18,620 nucleotides of DNA from Pseudomonadota bacterium (GTDB taxonomy: Bacteria > Pseudomonadota > Gammaproteobacteria > Burkholderiales > Burkholderiaceae): assembly GCA_021783435.1 (NCBI GenBank), contig JAJXUC010000073.1, forward strand, positions 1-18,620, read 5' to 3'. Made by a program: the position numbers and the translations under genes. This document shows, in pieces, positions 8,308 to 15,614 of the stretch. Every line of letters starts with the position of its first letter. Within the stretch, counting starts at the first letter, position 1. Under the pieces are notes generated by a model. The model searched no databases, was not told where the DNA came from, and saw only the letters and a program-made list of their open reading frames with translations.

Positions 8308-9360
8308 TTATTCCACCAGATCCTTCGGCCCGATGCTTGTCTTGAGTCTGGCAAATCGAAGTTGATAGCCGATCGGAATCAGCCGGAGCGGGTAGCGCTG
8401 TTCCAGCGCACCCCAGATGCCACTGGGGAAGAACAAGGCAAAACCGATGGCCAAGATGCCCAGGCCGATCAGGTACTCAACCCCGGTCCCGCCGAAGTAG
8501 GTCTCGGCGATGAAGAACAGGATGGCGCCGACGATGGGACCCTCGAAGGTGCCCAAGCCGCCGACGATCACCATGAACAGCATGTAGGCCGTCCACTGCG
8601 GGCTGAAGTAGCTGCCGGGCTGGAACGTGATGGACGCTGCCAGCCACAGTGCCCCACCGGCGGCACAGCCGACAGCGGAAAGCATGAAAAGGACTTGCTT
8701 GCTTTTGAAGACATTGACGCCGATGGACGCGGCGGCCGTGTCGTCATCGCGAATGGCCTGCAGGGATGCGCCGATCCGCCCGCGCAACAGCAGGAACAAG
8801 GTTCCCATGAGCACGACCAGCAAGGCCAAGGCCATCCAATAGGTCAAGGCCCTGCGCGTGCCGGGAGCGTAGGCGTTCATGGCGATGAGCGACGTGCCGG
8901 TCGAACCCTGGATGATGGGGTCGATCGTCACCAGGAGACGGAGCAACTCTGCGAGCACCCACATGCCGATGGCAAACTCGCCGCCACGCAGCTTGAGCAT
9001 CAGTTTGCCGAGCGGAATCGACACCAGCCCCACCAGCAGCACGGCGGCGACCAGCGCGACATAGGGGTCGAGGCCGGCATTCGACAAGCGGATCAAGGTG
9101 TAGGCACCGAGGCCGAGAAACGCCTGCTGGCCGATGGACACAAGCCCGCCATAACCTGCCAGAGCATTCCACATGCTCGCCAGCAGGATGTAGATGAACA
9201 AGGTCGTCAGCCGGTCGATGACCTCCGGGGGGAAGAACAACGGCCCGCAAGCGAGGACGATGAGCAACAGCCCGAGGACCAGCGTGAAAACGGCAGCCTG
9301 CGGTGTCCAGCGCTGGATCGAGATCCCCTCCCGCGCGAGGGTATTGTGCGATGTACTCAT
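8308..9360 (-). CDS. Branched-chain amino acid-type ABC transporter permease (LivM type)
   Basis: This 350-residue inner-membrane protein is of the LivM family. Early hydrophobic helices are followed by LASMWNALAGYGGLVSIGQQAFLGLGAYT, the family hallmark, then by the ATPase-coupling loop near GRIGASLQAIRDDDTAAASIGVNV and by FMVIVGGLGTFEGPIVGA. The start ATG overlaps the stop of the LivH-type permease in an ATGA, indicating translational coupling. The C-terminus has a short polar tail after the last helix. The cargo is probably an aromatic acid or aldehyde rather than leucine, judging from the vdh and SDR genes behind it and the van genes ahead; that is inference from context. Confidence 0.94.
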   Translation of the reverse strand: MSTSHNTLAREGISIQRWTPQAAVFTLVLGLLLIVLACGPLFFPPEVIDRLTTLFIYILLASMWNALAGYGGLVSIGQQAFLGLGAYTLIRLSNAGLDPYVALVAAVLLVGLVSIPLGKLMLKLRGGEFAIGMWVLAELLRLLVTIDPIIQGSTGTSLIAMNAYAPGTRRALTYWMALALLVVLMGTLFLLLRGRIGASLQAIRDDDTAAASIGVNVFKSKQVLFMLSAVGCAAGGALWLAASITFQPGSYFSPQWTAYMLFMVIVGGLGTFEGPIVGAILFFIAETYFGGTGVEYLIGLGILAIGFALFFPSGIWGALEQRYPLRLIPIGYQLRFARLKTSIGPKDLVE

Positions 9361-10271
9361 GCCGAGACTCCTTTGGGACGGTCAGAACGCGGTACCGCCC
9401 AGCGGATGCCCAGGCTTTTGAACTCGCCGGCATAGATCCGGGCAATGAGGATGACCAGGAACACGGCATGGCCGGCGATTTGAAAGCCGATGGGGTTGAT
9501 CTGCGCGCCGATGCTCTGGGCCAGACCCAGGACGATGCCGCCCAGCAGCGTGCCCCAGAGCGAACCGACCCCGCCGATCACCACGGTCTCGAAGGCAAAA
9601 AGCAACTGCGACGATCCGGCGTAGGGCGTGAATGTGGCGCGCATGGCGAGAAAGACGCCTGCGAACGCGATCAGCACCATGGCGATGGCGGACGCGGCCG
9701 AGTACACGGCGCGGGAGTCGATCCCGATCAGATCGACCGTCGCGGGATCATCGGCTGTGGCCCGTATGGCCCGGCCCAGGCCGGTGTAGGACAGCATCCC
9801 TTGCAGAACACCCAGGACCACGACGGCCGTGGTGAAGGTCAGCACGTCGAGCTGCGAAATGTACACATTGCCGCCGACATTCCAGCTCGAGTAGGACAGT
9901 GCACCGATGTTCGATGCGAGCGACTGCGTATCGGCGCCAAAGCGCTCGAACAGCAGGTTGTCGATCACGATCGACAACCCGAAGGTGGCCAGGATCGGCA
10001 CCAGCGCCCCGCCGCGCATGCTCCGCTGCAACAGAAGTCGATTGAGCAGCCAACCTCCGATGGCCATCACGGGCATCGCCAGCACAAGGGCCAGCACCAC
10101 GCTGGAGGTGACGTGATTGATCAGTGTCAGGATCAGGTAGGCGGCCAGGACCGCCAGGCTGCCGTGCGCCAGATTGACGATGCGCATCACACCAAAAAGG
10201 AAGGACAGTCCACTGGCCAGGATGGCGTAATAGCCTCCCAGCAGAATGCCCTGGACGATCTGATTCAGCAT
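9357..10271 (-). CDS. Branched-chain amino acid-type ABC transporter permease (LivH type)
   Basis: This 304-residue LivH-family permease opens with MLNQIVQGILLGGYYAIL, the standard N-terminus. It continues with LSFLFGVMRIVNLAHG, the coupling segment LGRAIRATADDPATVDLIGID and VVIGGVGSLWGTLLGGIVLG. The longer frame to 10349 would run into the upstream ATPase gene; the ATG at 10271 lies 4 bp after that gene's stop and gives the family start. It should pair with the LivM-type permease as a heterodimeric channel. The gene sits in a tightly coupled cluster of two ATPases and two permeases. Confidence 0.94.
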   Translation of the reverse strand: MLNQIVQGILLGGYYAILASGLSFLFGVMRIVNLAHGSLAVLAAYLILTLINHVTSSVVLALVLAMPVMAIGGWLLNRLLLQRSMRGGALVPILATFGLSIVIDNLLFERFGADTQSLASNIGALSYSSWNVGGNVYISQLDVLTFTTAVVVLGVLQGMLSYTGLGRAIRATADDPATVDLIGIDSRAVYSAASAIAMVLIAFAGVFLAMRATFTPYAGSSQLLFAFETVVIGGVGSLWGTLLGGIVLGLAQSIGAQINPIGFQIAGHAVFLVILIARIYAGEFKSLGIRWAVPRSDRPKGVSA

Positions 10272-10275
10272 GGTT

Positions 10276-11001
10276 TCAATGCCTCGCGCTGGGTTCGCCG
10301 CGGTCGAGCCCGAAATAGGCGTCCATGATGGCCTCTCGGCTGATCTCATGGCTCTTGCCCCGCAGCGGAATCCCCCCTTCGAGCATGCAGATCACGCGGC
10401 TTGAAAATCGCAGGGCTCGACTCAGGTCCTGCTCCACCAGCACGATGGTGGTGCGCATGGCCACCAAGCTTTGCAGCGACTCATAGACCTGGTCGACTGC
10501 GATGGGCGATAACCCCAGGGAGATTTCGTCGAGCAGCAGGAGCCTCGGGTTGGTCATCAGCGCGCGGGCAATCGCCGTGGCTTGCTGCTGGCCGCCGGAG
10601 AGCTGACCGGCCGGGGACTTCAGCTTGGGTTTCAATTGCGGAAATGCATCGACGACGCTGTCGATGTTCCATGGCCCTGGTCGGGCGTGCATGGCTGCAA
10701 CACGGAGATTGTCTTCAACGGTCATGCTGCCGAACAGGCGACGTCCCTCGGGCACCATGGCAATGCCCAATCGCACCCGCTTTGCCGGTCTCAGCGTGGA
10801 GATTTCCGCGCCGTCGAAGACGATGCGTCCTGCATGCGGGGCGTGCACACCGGCAATGCTGCGCAGCAGGGTGGTCTTTCCGGCCCCATTGGCGCCGACG
10901 AGCGCGAGGATGTCGCCTTCGTCGCAGGAGAACGAGACATCGCGAACCGCCCGGAGCAGGCCATATCGCGCATCCAGGGATTCGACACACAGCAAGCTCA
11001 T
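10276..11001 (-). CDS. Branched-chain amino acid-type ABC transporter ATP-binding protein (LivF type)
   Basis: This 241-residue ATPase of the LivF family has Walker A GANGAGKT at 36-43, the family-typical MVPEGRRLFGSMTVEDNL at 81-98, signature LSGGQ at 133-137 and Walker B LLLLDE at 153-158. In LivF fashion the switch position reads LVEQD, with Gln in place of His. After the signature the sequence reads QQATAIARALM rather than the more common QQ-L/R-A-I forms. Walker B is followed by Ile (DEI) instead of the usual Pro. Its start overlaps the end of the LivG-type gene by ATGA, so the two ATPases are translationally coupled. Confidence 0.94.
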   Translation of the reverse strand: MSLLCVESLDARYGLLRAVRDVSFSCDEGDILALVGANGAGKTTLLRSIAGVHAPHAGRIVFDGAEISTLRPAKRVRLGIAMVPEGRRLFGSMTVEDNLRVAAMHARPGPWNIDSVVDAFPQLKPKLKSPAGQLSGGQQQATAIARALMTNPRLLLLDEISLGLSPIAVDQVYESLQSLVAMRTTIVLVEQDLSRALRFSSRVICMLEGGIPLRGKSHEISREAIMDAYFGLDRGEPSARH

Positions 11002-11762
11002 GTCGCCAAGCTCCCGAGATAGGCGGCGATCACGGCGGGATCGCGCATCACGGCGTCCGGTTCGCCATCGGCGATGATGCCGCCCGACTCCATGCAGATG
11101 AGCCGCGTGACGACTTGCAGCAAAACCTGCACCATGTGCTCGATCCAGACCACGGTGATGCCGCGTTTGAGAACTTCACGGATGATCGCCACCAGTTCCA
11201 GCGCCTCGCCGTCGGTCAGGCCGCCGCCAATCTCGTCGAGCAGCAGGACCCGTGGACAGGTCGCCAGAGCCCGCGCCATTTCGAGGCGCTTGCGATCCAG
11301 CAGGCCGAGGGTATCGGCTCGTCGGTTGGCCAGCGACAGCATGCTGCAGAGGTCGAGCGCATCGATGCACACCTCGTGTGCGGCACTGCCCTTGAGTGCG
11401 GCGCCGGCTGCCGCAGCGACGTGCAGGTTCTCGAACACGGTCATGCCGCCAAACGGCCGCGGCACCTGATGCGAACGCGCAATGCCCATGCGGCAACGCG
11501 CAGGAGCCCCCAATGCGGTCACGTCACGCCCTTCCAAGTGCACGCTCCCCCGGTTCGGCGGATAGGCCCCGGACAGCACGTTGAACAGGGTTGTTTTCCC
11601 GGCGCCGTTGGGGCCGACAATACCCACGGCTTCGCCCTGCCTGATGTCCAGGTCGACCCCGGCTAGAACAGCCAGGGCGCCGAAGCGCTTGCCGATGTCC
11701 CTGGCCGCAAGAGCGAAGGGCAGCCCGGAACCGGATCCCGAGGCGGCTTCCCCTGCTCGCAT
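10998..11762 (-). CDS. Branched-chain amino acid-type ABC transporter ATP-binding protein (LivG type)
   Basis: This ATPase of about 254 residues has Walker A GPNGAGKT at 50-57, Q-loop Gln99, Walker B VLLLDE at 172-177 and a switch histidine in VWIEHMVQ. The ABC signature is strongly altered: LGLLDRKRLEMARAL stands where LSGGQ or the LivG form LPYGQQRRLEIARAL is expected, while the following RLE-ARAL helix is kept. I recall similar degenerate signatures in a Burkholderiales subgroup of LivG proteins, so this is probably a lineage trait and not a defect. The frame extends to 11999 inside the binding-protein gene. The ATG at 11762 is preferred, with GTG 11780 as the alternative; neither has a strong ribosome site. 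It starts 22 bp after the binding-protein stop. Confidence 0.9.
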   Translation of the reverse strand: MRAGEAASGSGSGLPFALAARDIGKRFGALAVLAGVDLDIRQGEAVGIVGPNGAGKTTLFNVLSGAYPPNRGSVHLEGRDVTALGAPARCRMGIARSHQVPRPFGGMTVFENLHVAAAAGAALKGSAAHEVCIDALDLCSMLSLANRRADTLGLLDRKRLEMARALATCPRVLLLDEIGGGLTDGEALELVAIIREVLKRGITVVWIEHMVQVLLQVVTRLICMESGGIIADGEPDAVMRDPAVIAAYLGSLAT

Positions 11763-11784
11763 CACCGCGGCACTGCCCACGTGA

Positions 11785-13116
11785 TCAGGCGTACGCAAGC
11801 AGTTTGGCCTGAATGGGAACTCTGGGGTCGCAAGCATGTTCGACGATCGGTAGGTCAAGTTTGAAGCGGCTGCCGGGCTTTGATCGAATCCACTGGCAGC
11901 CGATGATGGGTGCAGTTGCCACGTTGGGAACCGGCCCGTTGGGGAAATTGATCCGGCCGACAGTGGTGACGGTATCGAGGACGCGCATGGCCTTGGCAAG
12001 CGCCGCCTTGTCCTTCGGCGCTTCGCTGTGCTTCAAGGCCGCAAACCCGGCATCGATCAACGCCATCGAGGCCCCGAGTTGCTGCGTCCATTGCTTGTTG
12101 GAGGCCTGCTCGTAGGCATCCGCAAGTTGTATCGAACTCAAGCCGGTCACAGGCGATGAATAGGGAAATACCGGCGACCAGTAAGCCCCGGCCGCGACGC
12201 GGTGGCCCAACTCGCCCAATGCCTCGATATCGGAGGGAAACAACCCGAATTTCGCTGGCATCACGATCTTCAACATGCGGGTGAGCCCCTGCTGCGCCGC
12301 TTGGCGCAAGAAGACGATGAAATCATTGGGGATGGGCGCCCCGGTCAGAATCTGGCAGCCCTCGCTCTTGAACTTGGCGATCTGCGACGAGTAGTCGGTC
12401 GTGCCATCCTGATAGGCGCCCGGATCGACGATGGTGAAACCGGCTTTGCGCAGTTCGGGAATCAGGTGGGCTCGCAACGCATTGCCGTCGGCATCGTTGG
12501 GGTAGAGAACACCGACTTTCTTGTTGGTCGGGATCAGGTTCCAGGTCGAGATGTACATCTTGGCGAACTGTTCCGTGCCAAAGGAGAAGTGATAGGTCCA
12601 ATGAAACGGCGACGGCTGTCCGGGCTTCGCGCCTCGCCCGTAATACCAGGACTCCCATGGGTCTACCGTGGACAGACAGGGCATGCCGGACGCTTCACAG
12701 GCATCGGCCACCGGATTAACCACTTCCGGGGTGGAAGTGGTCAGCATCATGTCGATCTTCTGGTTGTTGATCAGGTCTTTCGCAAGCTGGCTGGCACGTG
12801 AGGGGTCGGACTGCGTATCTCGGCCCAGCAACTCGAAGGCGTAGGTCCTGCCGGCGATTTCAATCTTGCCACCGGTTTTCTTGCGCACCAGATCGAGCAC
12901 GAACGGATCGGCCTCGCCAAACCCGGCAAGCGGTCCGGTCAAGGGACTGATGAAGCCGATCTTGAGGTCACCGGCAACGGCGGGTTGCGCACTTGCGGCT
13001 GCCGCGGGCCAAGGCAGTAGCGTGCTGGCAACGCCGGCTCCTGCCAAGGTGACGAACTGGCGCCTGGAAGCGTCGATGGGCATGTGATGCTTTTTTGTGG
13101 GGTCTTGAGGTTGCAT
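11785..13116 (-). CDS. Liv-type ABC transporter substrate-binding protein with Tat signal
   Basis: This 443-residue periplasmic binding protein is of the Leu/Ile/Val-binding (peripla_BP_6) superfamily. The N-terminus has a twin-arginine motif, SRRQFVTLAGAG with R18-R19, then a hydrophobic run and an Ala-rich cleavage region before about residue 45. The mature domain opens with LKIGFISPLTGPLAGFGEA, the usual first strand and loop, and contains SQLAKDLINNQKIDM and KKVGVLYPNDADG. This places it in the larger amide/aromatic-acid binding group. ATG 13116 is chosen because ACGGAGA precedes it; ATG 13083 would still keep the Tat motif but lacks a ribosome site. The ligand is inferred to be an aromatic acid or aldehyde from context. 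It is the first transporter gene, 152 bp after the outer-membrane channel gene. Confidence 0.9.
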   Translation of the reverse strand: MQPQDPTKKHHMPIDASRRQFVTLAGAGVASTLLPWPAAAASAQPAVAGDLKIGFISPLTGPLAGFGEADPFVLDLVRKKTGGKIEIAGRTYAFELLGRDTQSDPSRASQLAKDLINNQKIDMMLTTSTPEVVNPVADACEASGMPCLSTVDPWESWYYGRGAKPGQPSPFHWTYHFSFGTEQFAKMYISTWNLIPTNKKVGVLYPNDADGNALRAHLIPELRKAGFTIVDPGAYQDGTTDYSSQIAKFKSEGCQILTGAPIPNDFIVFLRQAAQQGLTRMLKIVMPAKFGLFPSDIEALGELGHRVAAGAYWSPVFPYSSPVTGLSSIQLADAYEQASNKQWTQQLGASMALIDAGFAALKHSEAPKDKAALAKAMRVLDTVTTVGRINFPNGPVPNVATAPIIGCQWIRSKPGSRFKLDLPIVEHACDPRVPIQAKLLAYA

Positions 13117-13268
13117 GAGTTGTCTCCGTATTGAGTCAGACTTCCAGGGCGCCAAGAAACCGGGAAGCTTGCGACCAGCGTTGCATCGGCCGGTTGTTGC
13201 ATGCTAGATCGTGAATGTCTTTGGCGGTATCGTGCGCATCACCATGATGTTGGCGACGACAAGCCCCC

Positions 13269-14258
13269 TTAGAACGGATGAATCCAGTGGATATTCAGAA
13301 CCGTGCCGCGGGTGTGGTTTTGAGCGCTGGTCTGGAAATACAGGTTGGCAGCCCAGATGTTCCTGGGACTGGCCTTCCAGAACAGACCTGGACCCACGGC
13401 AAAGAGCTCTGCCTTACCCGTGTCTCCAAATTGCAGGCCGTTGTCGGAACTGCCATTGGTGTAGTTGTAAACATCGTTGGTGAATTGCTTGAGGTAATAA
13501 CCATTCAGGCCAACGTTCAGGTCGGGACGCACGGCATACGAGGCCGTGAAGTTCACCCACGCGGCTTGTCCGGCCTTGGTGCTGGAGACGGTGGGAGGCA
13601 GCGCGTTGGGGCTGTTGTTGGACAAGTTGTAGAGGTAATTCACGCGCAAGCTCACCTCGGTTTTGGGCGTGGGCAGCCAGGTGCCGGCCCAATAGGGATT
13701 GAGCGACCAGAAGTTGGCGCCCGGGTTGATGTCGGTCGACGTGCTGTAGCGGCCGATGGGCGCGATAACGTCAAACTCCACACGTTGCGAGTACACCGGG
13801 CGACCACCGCTGATGACGGGGTTGAACTGCAGATAGGCACCCAGCGTGAGGTCACCGAAGCCGTCGGCAGAACTGAGCTTGACGGGCGAGTTGGCATCGA
13901 AGCTGGTGTTGAAGTGCAGCAGCGGCAGCAACCCGGTGAAACCGAGGTGCGCACTGCCATTGAAAAACGTCTGGCTGGTGGTGTAGGCCAGTTGATTGAG
14001 GATCAGGTCAACATTGATCTTCGGATTCTTGAAAGCCGGCGAGTCGTTGCCGCTGTTGTCCTCGATGTGATTGAGCTGCGAATACTGGTAGTAGCCCAGA
14101 TACGTCCAGCCCGGCTGTGTGGCACCGAAACCATCAAAGAAACTCGTCCCGCCGAGGTTGATGCCTGCGGGCTCCAGGTTGCCGGCTTGGGCTGTTGACA
14201 TGCCCAGGGCGCATGTCGCTGCGATGCAAAACCCTGCAAGCTGAGTTTTCGTTGCCAT
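13269..14258 (-). CDS. Outer-membrane channel of the meta-pathway phenol degradation (SphA/PF13557) family
   Basis: This 329-residue protein has a Sec signal peptide (cleavage after STAQA, residue 25). Its mature part alternates polar and aromatic residues as in a beta-barrel: LGYYQYSQLNHI, GAYLQFNP, NPYWAGTWLP, SLRVNYLYNLS, GLNGYYLKQFTND and NLYFQTSAQNH. It ends in Phe, the residue used by the outer-membrane assembly machinery. Family members are encoded with aromatic-catabolism genes and are thought to pass hydrophobic aromatics across the outer membrane. ATG 14258 is supported by AGGAGA five bases upstream and by the signal peptide; the longer frame to 14531 is not. It precedes the Liv-type binding protein gene, so the order from outer membrane to inner membrane to enzymes follows the path of the substrate. 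Confidence 0.87.
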   Translation of the reverse strand: MATKTQLAGFCIAATCALGMSTAQAGNLEPAGINLGGTSFFDGFGATQPGWTYLGYYQYSQLNHIEDNSGNDSPAFKNPKINVDLILNQLAYTTSQTFFNGSAHLGFTGLLPLLHFNTSFDANSPVKLSSADGFGDLTLGAYLQFNPVISGGRPVYSQRVEFDVIAPIGRYSTSTDINPGANFWSLNPYWAGTWLPTPKTEVSLRVNYLYNLSNNSPNALPPTVSSTKAGQAAWVNFTASYAVRPDLNVGLNGYYLKQFTNDVYNYTNGSSDNGLQFGDTGKAELFAVGPGLFWKASPRNIWAANLYFQTSAQNHTRGTVLNIHWIHPF

Positions 14259-14312
14259 CTTGTCTCCTGTCGTTGGAAGGTGCTCGGGCCGATCTGGCGA
14301 GTCCGATCGGTC

Positions 14313-14329
14313 TTGACGTTGATCGTCAA
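14313..14329. promoter_or_regulatory. 17-bp inverted repeat TTGACG-N5-CGTCAA upstream of the channel gene
   Basis: TTGACGTTGATCGTCAA is a dyad with two perfect six-base arms around five bases, centred 63 bp before the channel-gene ATG. Its spacing does not give T-N11-A, so a GntR, TetR or IclR-like operator, or an RNA hairpin in the leader, are all possible. Confidence 0.35.
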
Positions 14330-14411
14330 TCTCTTTTGCGCACTGAGGCCTGGCGATGGCACGGCTTGTGTTGAGAGTTCCGCGCCGGATGTCGCTCCAG
14401 CCTGTGACGAC

Positions 14412-14439
14412 ATTATGTTGATGGCACTTTGTTTGTCGT
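14412..14439 (-). promoter_or_regulatory. Candidate promoter of the channel/transporter unit
   Basis: On the minus strand ACGACA (14439-14434, four of six -35 bases) and CATAAT (14417-14412, five of six -10 bases) are spaced by 16 bp. A start near 14405 would leave a leader of about 147 bases. This is a weak prediction, strengthened a little by the dyad centred about 65 bp upstream. Confidence 0.3.
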
Positions 14440-14461
14440 AGCGGGGCAGAAGCGCTAGCAG

Positions 14462-14478
14462 ATATCACGACTTGATAT
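14462..14478. promoter_or_regulatory. 17-bp inverted repeat ATATCA-N5-TGATAT, LysR-type geometry
   Basis: ATATCACGACTTGATAT has perfect six-base arms. Its inner part TATC-N7-GATA fits the LysR consensus geometry with T-N11-A (T14465 to A14477). The centre (14470) is about 65 bp upstream of the start predicted for the channel-gene promoter, the usual position of a LysR recognition site. No LysR gene lies next to it. Confidence 0.35.
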
Positions 14479-14626
14479 GAGTGCAAACCCTGGAAACGTC
14501 CGCCGGCGCGGCGCGCCAGGCGCGTCGACAACGCCCTGTGAGCGTCGCTTCGAGTGCGCGCCGCATCGTGGCAAAGCGTGGTGGGCGCTGTCGCGCCGCC
14601 TGCACCTCTGGCGTCGTGATCCGCCG

Positions 14627-15598
14627 TCAGAGGTCAAGCACCAGCAGGGGGGATTGGGAGCGCGAACAGCAGGGAAGAAGCTGATCGTTGCGGTCGCGTT
14701 CCTCCGGGGTGAGATAGGCGTCGCGGTGGTCCGGACTTCCCTCGACGACGCGCGTCAGGCATGTTCCGCAGACGCCCTGCTCACATGAGGTTGGAATATC
14801 GACTCCAGCCTCGGCCAACGCACGCGCGATGCTCCTGTCGGAAGGGATCGTGATGACACGACCCGAGCTGGCGAGCTTCACGAAAAACGGGGTGTCTCCC
14901 GAGACATCTTGTGCATGGCCGGAGAAAAATTCAGAGTGCAATTGCGTCTGCGCCCAGCCCGCGGCGCGAGCGCCGCCGAGTACGAAGTCCATGAATCCCC
15001 CGGGGCCACAGACGTAGATGTGTGTTCCCGCGGTCACCTGCCCCAGGGCGGCGGCAAGGTCGAGCTTCTGCGTGTTGGGGCCATCGTCATGGTGAACCTG
15101 CACGCGTGACGCCAAAGGGGAGGACTTGATGCGCGCCAGGAATGCAGTGCGCGACGGCGAGCGGCTGCAGTAATGCATCGAAAAATCCGCGCCGACATCG
15201 TGCAAGTGTTCGGCCATGGACAGGATCGGGGTGACGCCAATACCACCCGCGAAGAGCAGGCTGCGGCGCGCATCGGGTTGCAGCGTGAAGTGGTTCTTGG
15301 GCGAACTGATGCGCAGTACATCCCCGACAGTGATCGTGTCGTGCATCGCGATCGAGCCGCCACGCGAAGCCGGCTCGCGCAAGACACCGATGACGTAGCG
15401 ATTCGCTTCGGATGGGTTGTTGGCCAGCGAGTACTGCCGGACCAGGCCATCCCTGACTTGCACGTCGATATGCGCGCCTGCAGTGAATGCGGGGAGCGCC
15501 TTGCCATGGGTCGCGACGAGTTCAAAGGTGCAGATGTCGCTCGCTTCGGCGTGTTTGGCCGCAACGCGGACGTTCAATGCAAGGTTGTGCATGCTCAT
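14627..15598 (-). CDS. vanB: Vanillate O-demethylase ferredoxin-type reductase subunit
   Basis: This 323-residue class IA oxygenase reductase has a flavin domain with RQYSLAN at 54-60, an NAD domain with GGIGVTP at 118-124 and CGPGGFMD at 197-204, and a C-terminal plant-type [2Fe-2S] domain with C272, C277, C280 and C310. The order FMN-NAD-FeS and the length are typical of VanB and phthalate dioxygenase reductase. It passes electrons from NADH to the VanA Rieske oxygenase. ATG 15598 begins 16 bp after the vanR stop; ATG 15592 (MHNLALNV) is an equally plausible start, and the ribosome site is weak in both cases, which suggests coupling to vanR. Unusually, vanB is not behind vanA: it is on the opposite strand, downstream of the repressor gene. 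Confidence 0.93.
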   Translation of the reverse strand: MSMHNLALNVRVAAKHAEASDICTFELVATHGKALPAFTAGAHIDVQVRDGLVRQYSLANNPSEANRYVIGVLREPASRGGSIAMHDTITVGDVLRISSPKNHFTLQPDARRSLLFAGGIGVTPILSMAEHLHDVGADFSMHYCSRSPSRTAFLARIKSSPLASRVQVHHDDGPNTQKLDLAAALGQVTAGTHIYVCGPGGFMDFVLGGARAAGWAQTQLHSEFFSGHAQDVSGDTPFFVKLASSGRVITIPSDRSIARALAEAGVDIPTSCEQGVCGTCLTRVVEGSPDHRDAYLTPEERDRNDQLLPCCSRSQSPLLVLDL

Positions 15599-15614
15599 TT
15601 TTTCGCATCGGGGC

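Larger units (their letters stand above)
14259..14626. other. 368-bp intergenic region between vanB and the outer-membrane channel gene
   Basis: No convincing gene is present here; the short frames are arginine-rich GC shadows. The left two-thirds is less GC-extreme than its surroundings. It contains two 17-bp inverted repeats (14313-14329 and 14462-14478) and a candidate leftward promoter (14412-14439). The part next to vanB (about 14500-14626) is very GC-rich with many CGCG runs and no clear terminator. The region is long enough to give the channel/transporter unit its own promoter, separate from vanR-vanB. Confidence 0.5.

Noticed and set aside
8299..9435. Plus-strand open frame rich in Gln, Asp, Glu and His opposite the LivM-type permease
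   Set aside because: Antisense of hydrophobic codons gives a very polar protein; the permease on the other strand has clear family motifs and overlapping start/stop coupling.
9303..11666. Plus-strand open frames of 341 and 421 residues opposite the LivH, LivF and LivG genes
   Set aside because: They are shadows across three well-supported minus-strand genes; no ribosome site or domain was seen.
14477..14788. Short arginine-rich open frames between vanB and the channel gene
   Set aside because: They overlap the vanB 3' end, have biased Arg/Ala composition, and lack ribosome sites.
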